Assembly (NCBI RefSeq): GCF_032118995.1 | Contig: NC_092669.1 | Span: 9,857,501 to 9,921,500 of the forward strand | Origin: Asterias amurensis | Lineage: Eukaryota > Echinodermata > Asteroidea > Forcipulatida > Asteriidae | Direction: 5' to 3' | Length of the DNA: 64,000 nt | Shown here: positions 42,217-54,200 of the stretch, piece after piece | How positions within the stretch are numbered: position 1 is the first letter of the stretch | How the letters are laid out: each line of letters begins with the position of its first letter | Translations under genes and position numbers: made by a program | Notes under the pieces: generated by a model | Told to the model about the DNA's origin: nothing | Databases searched by the model: none | The model's input: only the letters and a program-made list of their open reading frames with translations

Positions 42217-45200
42217 ATGTCATCATTTCGATCCAGACGACCAGAAGGAAATCAGTCAGTCGAGTTCCCCGCCAAAAACAGGAACAAGCTTCCCGCCAAA
42301 AACAGGCACACCGAACTCAACCACACGTACGACTCGGTCAAATCACCACCAGTGCCCAAGAAACGCGATTCCATCGGTGGCGGTTACGTCATTCCAGCAA
42401 GAAGGTTCGCCCAACAAGAGGACCCAACCGAACACTACCTTAATGTGCCGAGGAATCCCCAGGCTAGAAACTTGATGATTGGGAGGCAGGAAGGTCTGCC
42501 ACCTCAGGTGAACACCCCACATGTGAAACACTCAGTCGAAAGCCGAGGCGACCCACCAGTAGGAATAAAGCCAAGGACGCCAAAACGAGAGGGTAAAGTC
42601 GATGCCAATTCTCCTCGTCCACAAAGGAGATCTGAATTTGATCCACCAACAACCATGGGGAACCTTCAAGGCATCCTTGAAAGCAGGATGAATTCCCCGC
42701 GAAGCAGGGGTCCAATACCATTACCGAGGTTTCAGAAGGACCGAATACCGGGGCCTTCGAGGCAAATCACAGTGCCGTTCTCTGGAGCTGTAAGGCACCC
42801 AACCTCCTTGTCGCTGACCACGGGGTTTCTCAGGGAGCTGGAGACTGTCGACCCGGTCTTGCGTGGTATCTTCCAGCAGTGCGGGGATACCATGGAGCGA
42901 TACGCTAAGCAGGTAGCTGATGGGCGTCTGATCTTCACCTCCGATCGTTTCGCGTGTGGGATGTTCGACCACCATGGGGGCTATCTCCCCCTCCCTGCCC
43001 ACAAAGTATCCCTCTACGTTACTCCTCATGCGATCGTGGGAGACGAACAAGAGCCTATCTTTGTCTACGTCCTTCCCGAATCCACCCAAGAGATTCTAGT
43101 CTTTGAGAATGGTGAGGAGGTTATAAGCTCTACCATCGTGTGTGGTAAGACTGGACACAAATTCTCTAGCGATGTTGTTCTGTCTTTTCCAGTGTCAACA
43201 CATGGCCCAGATAACTCTGTCGATCAACAGGTCATTATCTGGGAGTATGGGATGTCGACAGACGACAAACCCAAACAACAGGTCATGGACAACATCCTCG
43301 ACTGTTTCTACTCCATTCAAGACAACCGTTGTACACTGATGGTCAACCAATTAGCAAACTTCACTGTCATCTCGAAGGCCGAACGACGGGCCGAAGGTTC
43401 CCGATCTTACTATCCGAACCCGTCTTCGGATGAGTCCGTAAGCCTTCGGATTGGCGTGTTTGGTAGGCAAATAGCAGGAACGGGGAGTGCTCAGATAAGG
43501 GTTATATTTTGGAAGGACAGTGATTTGGAAACGAAGGTAAATATTTGTAGTAATTTTCAATATCTTTCTGGAAACTTGTTTTATTTTATATATTTTGTGT
43601 TTTTCCGCTCAAGCGTTCAAATTTACGCATGTTTCCTTTAAAGGCAGTGGACACTATTGGTAATTGTCAAAGACTAGCCTTCACAGTTGGTGTATCTCAA
43701 CATATGCATAAAATAACAAACCTGTGAAAATTTGAGCTCAATCGGTCTTCGAACTTGCGAGATAATAATGAAAGAAAAAAACACCCTTGTCACACGATGT
43801 TATGTGCGTTTAGATGGTTGATTTCGAGACCTCAAGTTCTTAATCTGAGGTCTCGAAATCAAATTCATGGAAAATTAACTCTTTCTCGAAAACTATGGCA
43901 CTTCAGAGGGAGCCGTTTCTCACGATGTTTAATACCATCAACCTCTCCCCATTACTCGTCACCAAGAAAGGTTTTATGCCAATAATTATTTTGAGTAATT
44001 ACCAATTGTGTCCACTGCCTTTAAAGGCAAAGTATACTTTTGTCTCTTGGAACCGTTTGATTGTTTTAATCCTATGTAAATGAAGGTGCATACAATAAAG
44101 TATCATGTAGAAATTTCATTTCCAAAGAGTACAGCCAAGGAAAGAATCCACTAGAGCCAACATGACTTCCCTCTGATGGAGACCAACGAGTCTCAAACAT
44201 CAAAGTATTCTGACCTGTAATCTGCAAACAACAAAAAATAACTCGAGGCAAGCGCTCAACCAGTATGGTTTGAGGACCAGGCCGCTTAAGGGCCCCTGGA
44301 AATTGTGCATTAGTAGGTGCTCTCTGATGCAATCTAGGCCAATCCAGGTACATTTTGACCTAAAAAAACAACAATCATCTCAAAGGCTTTAAATAAAAGG
44401 AAAGAAAATAAAGCAAGTTATTGCCTTGTCACACGAGGCAACTTTTGCAGGCAAAGAGGCAACCAACTGCAGTTCATTCAACATAACATGGGTAATTTTT
44501 CAAACAGTGTCTTCCAAAAAATTATGAGAACACTCAAATGTGAATAGATTCTCTTCTTGGGGATGACATGACCCTTAAGCTCTTTTCACACGACAAAGGC
44601 TATTGGTTCTTGGTCTCAGGTCCCAGTTTTCAGGTGTATAGACCTTTATCATGCTGCCTCCATCTTGGTTATGTTCCTCGTATTGAATAACAATAATGAT
44701 TGCTAACACTCATTTTGCAAATAGGAACCAGACTATTTTGTTCTTCCAGCTTCGGTTTGGCAACATTTATATCAATGGGATAAATTCAAGATGGCTGCAC
44801 CATCATAAAAGTCTACTGTTGGACCCTTTTCCCCCTTTCTCCTCCTTTCTTCCTAACTCCTTATCTGGGTTTTGGTTTCGTCTTGTACTTGATCGAATTC
44901 CCTTTCGTCTATCCTATATGTGTCGTGGCTGAGCGGTTAAGAGCAGAGTGTGGGTTCGAATCCCCCTGCCGTGACACTTGTGTTCTTAAGCAAGACACTT
45001 AACCAATGCTTCGTCCTTCAGATGGGACGTGAAGCCGTTGGTCCATGTGTTGTGTTAACCCAATGTAAAATAACCCAGTGAACTTATCGGAAACAGAAGG
45101 GGTTTGCCCTGATGTTCCTGGCTGTGGCTGCATGCTGTATGCGCCGTAGCACCTTGTAAACCCTTATAAGGTGCTAAATAATTGGGTCTCAGAATTCATC

Positions 45201-48200
45201 ACCGCAATAACCTATCTTTCTGAGAGTTTGTATGTACTCGGCGTCTTGAGTACTTTGTTTGGTAGATACCTGTGCTATATAAGACTTCGATATTGTTTTT
45301 ATTATTATTTATAGAGGATAATGTGTGAGGAGCAACGAGATGGTTTCTCCAAGTTGGACCGGGTTAGGGTCATGGTTATCAACAGATACCGCAAAGCAGT
45401 AGGGGTAGCAGTCATCAATGTCATACCAGGATGGAACCTTCTATCAAAAGACAAAGAGGTCAGAGTTTATTCTGAGTCTAAGAGTCACTTTAAAGGCACT
45501 GGACACTATTGATAATTATTCAAAATAATTGTTAAAGGCAGGGTGGACACTTGGTTAATTACTCAAAATAATTACCAAGCGCTATCATATCTATGGTTAA
45601 CAACAATGTTCCAAACAATTACGGCGACTTGATAAAGAAGTCCAAGTACAAAGTCTGTCGGTGTATGACATTAGTAATTATGCTACTCAAAATAATTATT
45701 CGCATAAAACAATTACTTGGTAGCAAGCAATAGAGAGCCGTTGATAGTATAAAACATTGTGAGAAACGGCTCCCTCTGAAGTAACGTAGTTTTCAAAAAA
45801 TAAGTATTTTCCACGAATTTGATTTAGAAACCTCAGAATTAGATTTTGAGGTCTCGAAATCAAGCACCTGAAAGCACACAACTTCGTGTGGCAAGGTTTT
45901 TTTTCTATTTAATTCATATCTCGCAACTTCGACGACCAATTGAGCTCATAATGCATATATTGAGACACACGGGAAGACTGGTAATTGACAATTACCAATA
46001 GTGTCCATGTCTTTAACATAAAACAAATACTTGGTAACGAGAAGTGAATAGCTGAACCATAAAACATTGTGAGAAGCGGCTCCCTCTGACATGACGTTGT
46101 TTTTGAGAAAGAAAATACTCCAGGCCTGAACCCTTTTATTATGCATCTGAAAGCAAACGAAGTAATGAAACAAGTTTGTTTCTTTCATTACCTCTTGGAA
46201 ATCCAATAACCAATTGACCCTTAATTTTCACAGGTTTGATATTTTATGCATATGTTGTGATACACCAAGTCTTTGACAATTGTGACCCGCTCTGTGAAAA
46301 TGAGTCAGATGTAGGCAATTTCAGGAATTGAGTTATATGCATGGCTGATGGAAAGAACACATCAGCAGCAGCAATTTGGTGTGTGTCTAAAGCTTTGGGG
46401 TGTATCGCGTTGCTGAGTTACTCCCATTTTGAAATTAGCCACTGCACCATTTTTTGTGAAAAACGAATTACAAGTAAAATAATATTTTAAACTACCATTG
46501 TGTGAAAAAGGATACAAATTAGACATAAGTATGACCACAAAATTGTTGTATTTATAGCTTTATTGCCTAAAAGTAAGTGTTCTAAAGGTTAACCATGCAA
46601 CGTAAGATCTTAAAAAGAAAAAGAAAAAAACTTTTTTTTTTCCTTTTTTTCCCTTCATTTTCCACATTAAACTGTCCATAACTTAATATTGCATTGGGCT
46701 CATGTGACTCATTTTCACAGAGTGGGTCACAATTACCAAAGCGTCAGTGCCTTTAAGTGTGAAACCATTCCGCTTACCAAATCACCTAAAATCTTCCGGG
46801 TTTCAATTTACCCGGATCTATTTTATTTTTAATAGATGTTAAATTTGCATCGGGGAAAAAGAGTACTCATTTTAGTTTTACCATTACACCGATGTGTGTA
46901 GCACTGTATACTCAGTACTTTCCCGAGTCCTGTGAAAAAAATCACAGGCATTTTTTACGCGGGTGGGATTCGAACCCACGACCTTTGCAATTCCAGAGCA
47001 GTCAGGTCGTGGGTTCGAATCCCACCCGAGTAAAAAAATGCCTGTGATTTTTTTTTCACAGGACTCGGGAAAGTACTGAGTATACAGTGCTACACACATC
47101 GGTGTATATGGGTAAAAACCAAAAATTAATATTCTTTATCCCCGATGCAAATTTAACATCTATTAAATACTAAGTACTAATTACAGGCATATTACGGGTT
47201 TGAACCGGAGTCCGCAGTGGTAAAAGGAAGGGAAAAAACCAACAGGCCAACCTGGGCAATGGTTTTTTTTGTGCTCCGTGAAAGAACATTCCAAGGAAAG
47301 CACGATATTGGACCCTGATCTTGCTCTCAATGTGACTCAATACTATAAACACTTATTGCAACTAGTTCCTTTTCAGTTTTGATTCCTTATAACCCTTTGA
47401 GCAACAATAATACAAACTTTCACTTTTGTTTTTTGTCAGCATGGACCATTTTCTTCGAAATTAAGGCGGAAACGTAAAATAGAATACGGAATTGGCCTAC
47501 AATCACGCATTGCAAATAATGCACAATAGTTAAAACATACTTTATGAGTAGAGTACTAGATGGCCTTAGCTTTCGATGCAAACCGGACCTCCTTCAGAGG
47601 CATAAAATAAGTACAAACAAATACATATCCATTTATAGAAAAAGAGAGGGGTAAGGGATTAAGGGAAGGATCCAGAAAGAAGCGGGAAATTACAGCCAAT
47701 CAAAGTTTCTATTTCAGAAACAATTGGTGGCTATGAACCAATATCAATAGGAGTAAAGTGGTGAGGTCAAAGGATGTTCAGAAATTGTTCTGAAAAGAAC
47801 AGGTAGGGAGTGGGAACAAACTTTATATACATACATACATACAACAGAGCATTTGTAAAGCGCCTTCCATCGATATCAAAGCACAGAAAAGAGCAAAACA
47901 GCGCAACTAAACTACAACAAGCTGATACAAACAAGTTTTTAGAGATTTTTTTAACAATGTCAAAAAATTACAATTTCTGATGCGTACTGGAAGGTTGTTC
48001 CACATTTGGGGAGCAACAAAAGGGGAATGGGTCTGGTTTGAGCAGATGAGAGTGTTCGATTATGCTGGGAGTGGTGTCAGAAGCCGACACTTTGTCAAAA
48101 TATTTGGTGAACATCGACAAAAAAAGTTGCCGATTTAATTCAAAGCTTATTTCAAAGTCAGGCTTTCAACTTTACTCTTGAAGGGGCACGTCAAATTTCC

Positions 48201-51200
48201 TCTGGCAAGGGGCACTCTATGGGGAAAATGTACATTTTTATTTGGGTTTTTTTTGCACTGGGCACCACAGCAAAGGCACAGGGCACCACGACAATTGGTG
48301 GTGCCTTGGGTTTATTTTCAGGCCTGCACAGCTTAACAAACAAACTATCAAATCACAATACGTTTTTAAAGGAACAGAAGCCCTTTATATAATCCTACAT
48401 AGACTGACAAACCTGTTGAAGTTTGAGGACGATCAGCCATCCGGGTCATGAGAAAATAGTGAAAACACAATTATACATTAATTGGCATGACATTGAACGC
48501 TCATTGAGCGATAAACTCCAAATGGGGAAACAAAGTAAATATGACATTTCAAACAGAAATATTTCAAGGGATGTTTTCTTCAATCAGCATCATAAGACCG
48601 TGTAAGTTTTCTGTAAATCTGTGGTCTTAGGTGAGTTTTTTCTTCCTTAAAGAAAATGATTTCAACGATCAACATTTTCAATATTATAAATATTTTCCCG
48701 TTTTCAGAATTTTACGGTGGAGCACATCCTCTCACAAAACCGCAAAGGTGGTCATTTCCCATCCTGCACGTTCGCCCTATATCGTGTCGGGGGTCCGGGG
48801 GCAACCAATACCCCTCATGTAGCAGCATGTACCATTGAGGTCTCACAAGACGGTGGGGACGAGGATGATGGGAACGAGGGTGATACCATACAGTTGGTGG
48901 CAATAGTTGAAGGCGTTGCAACCAATCAGCAAGCGGTTTGTGATGTACGTTTTTTGCTATATATTTTATCTTAGAAAAGTTATAGGAAAATGCTTTAAAT
49001 TAGCATTTCCAATGAATTATTATAGGGCCTACTCATAGAGTTGTTCACTTGAAAGCAAAAGCCAATTACCTTTTAGTTATCGTTTTGCTTTCATTCTATT
49101 TTGGACAAGTCAAATAGAGTTCCTGTTAACCACGTAAAACTTTGGAATAACCTTGGAATAAACTTCACACGTTGCCTTGAATCGGTCGAGTTGGTCTTTG
49201 AAAAGCGTTTGTAACCGTTTGTTATAAAATTGATATGGTTAGAAAGATGTTTAATAAGTAGAATACAATGATCCACACAAACATGCCTCGAAATTGCTTG
49301 GTTTTCCTTTTACTTCGTTGACTAACACGTTCGGCCATTTATGGGAGTCAAATTTGACTCCCATAAATGGCCGACCGTGTTAGTTCGCGACGTTAAATTA
49401 AAACCGTGCAATTTCGAGTGATACTTGTGTGCATCATTGTATTCTACTTTTACAACATCTTTCTAACCATAATATGCATTTCACAACAAACGGTTTTCAA
49501 CGCTTTTTATAGACCAACTCGTCCGATCCAAGGCAACGTGTTCCTTTAAGCAAACCTTTGATTTAGGCGCTATATAAATTGTTTACAGTTGATTGAGGCA
49601 GTTTTGCTGTCATAATAAATGCATGCCGTGTCGTCACTCGTGAAGTCGTGGTGTGTAGCCAAATGGATATTTGTTTCGCAGGGCTTTTCACAAAGTATGG
49701 CGTTAGTTTAAACAAACAAAAATAAACGTGTGAAGTTTCCTTTTACTTACAAAATACATGTTGGTATTTAATAATATCCATTCTCAATAGCCTGATACAC
49801 CCTCAGTCCATCCGCGAACACAACTCAAGGATTCTGGCGATTTAACGGGGCTGCAGGACGAACCTTCCCCTGGAAAGGGCCTCAAAGCACCCATCAAATC
49901 ATTCCCCGTGACACCCATCGCTAAACCATCCGCTTGCCTGAGATACCAAATACTTGGGGAGTTGGCTCTTCACTTGGAGGTAAAGTAAACATTAGTTAGA
50001 CGGAGACATCTTTTTAGACCATTAAGACAATTTGTTTAGACCATTATTGTTTATAATACATTAAAATTGTAACGTCATTATCCTATCTTTGATCCTGTAA
50101 TTCTATAACTGTCTATTGTTGGTTTCATAATCCTAATGCTAATCCTACCCTTTCATGTTTCCCGCGTTGTACTTGTTATACCTACAAAGTTTTCCCGCCC
50201 TTTTTTGCAATCTTCCGTTATTATCTTTTGCTCCTCTTTTTGCTATAAATGAATATGTTTTTGTTTATGCCTATAACGAAGGTCTGGTTTTGATCGAAAG
50301 CTAGGGCCATCTCCCCTAATCATTATTATTCTTCATAAACAGTTAAAATTGTTTGTATCAAAACCTCAAGAAAAATCAAGTGCTTTGAAACAAGAAACTG
50401 AAGTTTGTCACTTTTTGTCAATCTTGCAGCAGTAACTACGTAAACTTTCTATCTGGGGCCAATTTCATAGAGCTGCTTAAGCAAAAATGTTGCTTTAGCA
50501 CGAAAATAGCTCGCTTATTTTACACATGTTACTGGCAAAAATTTCATGCAATATACATTGCTTGTGACTGGTATTTAGCTGTTGTTTACTTAGCATAACA
50601 ATTGAGTGGAGTCTTGGCCGGTAATCTGATTTTACTAAGCAAGGATTTTTTTTTAAGCAAAATTTTGTGCTTAAGCAGCTCTTCGAAATTGGGCCCAGCT
50701 CTGTGGCTTTTAATGTTTGATCTAATCCTCATTAAAGGCACTATATAGACACGTTTGGTAGGCCTTATTGTCAAAGACCAGTACTCTCACTTGGTGTATT
50801 CCATGCCCACATAATGCATACAATAACAAATCTGTGGAAATTTTGAATCAATTGGTCAACGAAGTTGCAAGAGAATAATGAAAGATAAAACACCCTTGTT
50901 ACACAAATTTGTGTACTTTTAGATGCCTAAAAAGAGCTTCAGGCCTGAAGTCCTTTATCAGATTCAAATATTTTGAGTGAAAAATTACCTCTTTGTCAAA
51001 AGAAATTGTTACTTAAGAGGGAGCCGTTTCTCACAACGTCTATACTATCAACAGCTCTCCATTGCTGGTTGCCAAAGAAGTTCTTCTTCTAGCAATTTGT
51101 TTGAGTAATTATCAATAGTATAATTGCAGCCCACACCTTGAAGTGGCCTTCAGGCCTTGTGTGTCAGGCGACTTGCATTAAAAATAAAAATAAAAAAATA

Positions 51201-54200
51201 AAATAAAAAAAGTATCCAGTGCCTTTAAGCACCTCACCCTATTATTTTCTGTACTGTTTCTTAATAAGGTGAGCGACATCTCTGGCCGTTGCTGGAAGCT
51301 CCTAGCTAAGAACATGGGACTCTCTGCTCCAAACATCTGCTGTCTGAGTGAGAGGTACCTCTGCCCTGGGGAGGCTTTGATCAACTGGTACCTAGGCCAA
51401 CAGGTAAGCCAGAAACTAAACCCAAAGTCCTAAGCCTGTAAGATAGGGCACTCATCAATACACATATCTACTTTATGGTTATTCTTGGTCAAAGACGTCA
51501 CTACCCAAGCCTGTAGTTAGGGCATTCATCAATACACATATCTACTTTACGGTTAGTCTTGGTCCATGACATCCTATACTCTAATGTAACAAAACGCAAT
51601 ACAACGTAACGTAATGTAACCTGTTAACCTAACGTATCATAGCGTAACGTACTGTTACAAAACGTAACAAGGTAACCCAACAGAGGGCATTTTTTTATTG
51701 TAACGCAACGTAACACAACGTAGTGTAACGCAGCGTAACATGGTGAAATGTAACCTAACCTAACGTATCATAGCGTAACGTAATGTTACAAAACGTAACA
51801 AGATAACCCGACAGAGGATGCGCATTTTTGTCACATGATAATTTTCCTCTCTTGATGCTGCAGGTGGCCATCGTTGCACCACGTGAGGCACTTCGTAGAC
51901 TCTTGGATCTCTTCAGAGAAATGAAATGGCCAGAACTCCAATCCATTATGGTCAAAGAGCTCAGGCTTACAGAGAATCAAAATCAAGGACTCACTTCGTC
52001 TACACATCTGAAGATCTATGAGATAATTGATGATGACAACCACAGCCAATCTCCTGGAAGAAGTGTCTCCCAGAAAACCGAGGTTCAAACTCCATCTAGA
52101 TGTTTAAACCTAGGAGAGAAGCTTAACAAAGGAAAGAGCTTGATCCCTAGTCCCAGATTGTCCGCAAAACAGATTTCAAGAGGTGATCATGATAAGGAAG
52201 AGCAAACCGGTCGGACGGGACCCACTGAAGTGCAAGGTGATCACCAAGACGAACCTCCTTCTCAAAGGGATTATGACTTCGGGAGTCAAAGATCTGAAAA
52301 GGTCATAAGCCCAACGACAAGTCCAAAAGGATTCTCATATGACACGCCTTCATCACAGTTGCCAGCATCTAGGCTATTGAGACCGATGCACAATGTCACC
52401 TCATATGTTAAAGAGTCTACTTCGCAAGAACCTGAACAATCCAAGAAACCCGAGGTACCAGCCGTTGTGGTGTCAGGTGCCGTGACCCATGACATCACTC
52501 CCGAAGAGGAAAACCCATATCTTCAGCCTGATAGAAAAAAAGTGCAATTACCCATTCATCATGGACAATCATCACAAAGTGTAAGACTGAAAAACGATTG
52601 TCAAAAAACTAAAATACCAATTCCACCCGCTCGGTCTTCTTCTTTTAAGACGAAGAAAGGAAAAGATGCTTCGATACGACCTTCCAATGTCACAGTGCGA
52701 GATACCTCATTGGTTGACTCTAAATCATGTTCAAAATCACTGATTTCCCTCAAAGATATGTCAACAGACCAGCAAAATGAACATAAAAGGACGTATAACA
52801 CTTCCGTAATCCCACTTCCGCACCTAAATCAGGATTATAGAGCTCCTGAGGACCTGCAACGAGACAATGATTCAGATCTTGAAGACAACAGCCCAGATGA
52901 AAGTACCCAAGACGTTGCACTGCAAGATGCCCCTTCATTTCAAAGAAAACTAAAGAATCTCCACAAAGTTGTCAAGAGGAACCTGAAGAAGAAGCCCAAG
53001 GAGGAATTAGAGAGACGACCAAGACTAGACGCCCTGGAGAGACGACCAAGACAAGATGACCTGGAGAGACCACGAAGACAAGACGACCTGGAGAGACCAC
53101 CAAGACAAGATGACCTGGAGAGACGACAAAGGCAAGACAGTCTCCCTCTTGATGATTCAACCAAGGAGGCCATCTATGATGACATCGATGGCTGCTTTAA
53201 TCAAAAGAAAGAACTCACAATGGCTGATGCATCTGGAGAGCGGCAGTATGGAGAGCAGCGAAAGCAACTGTCTAAGGACCTGCTGGCAAAACTCACCCAA
53301 AGTAAGTGGAGGAATACAAGGTTTTTAGGTAGTAAACTACAGACAGCAGTTTTCCAAATGCTGCTACAAGCCACCTTCCCCAATACTGCTACAAGCCACC
53401 GTGTAACATTATTATCAGAATAAATTATCTTACACAGCTTATAAAATACCCTATAAAGCAGTTAAAGGGTTTGATACCTTTTGTAGATCAAGTTTTTTGG
53501 CAAAGACATGGATCCCTACTAGCTGTGAATGAAGATGTATACATCATGTAACATAATTTACCTGAGAAGTTTCAGCTTCATTAGCTGACAAGTTTTTGTG
53601 AAAAAATGTGAAAATCAGAGAGCGATGTTTTCAGGAGAGTGGCGTTAATACCAGTTCTTGTAAAAAACAGAATGACTTTTTGGTGAACAAACTCGAAAAG
53701 CTTCTAGACATTCTCCATTCTCCAGTTTGTCCTCCTTTTGGTCAAAATGAAACTCTGTTTCTCTTTTATCATAAACTACAAGAAATTTTCTTTTTTGCCA
53801 ACTTTTAGGCACAGCATCAAAACAGCCATTCATCCCATCGAGATCCAAATTTTGCACGGAAGCTCAAGGCGTAGATGGGAATGATGTTGCAGTTGGATTA
53901 CCAGGTATAGGTGCTGGAACTACATCTAACCGCTCCCGTAAGTCTCGACACAGTACAGGTGATTATAAATAGGATAGTGCTTCAGGTGGGGTTGGAATTG
54001 TCCCGAGGGTACTCGGTTCATACTTCCTACGATTGTGAAGCATTTGGATGTCACATGGCTGTTTTCGCAGCGAATGTTTCGCGGGAGTTGAACACAAGTC
54101 AACTGAAGCGAAGTACTCCTTGCAAATCTGGACGTAAACATTCTTATCGCATTTGCAGGAAGTTAATATGAACCGTGCTTTAACCTTCACCAGTGACTTC

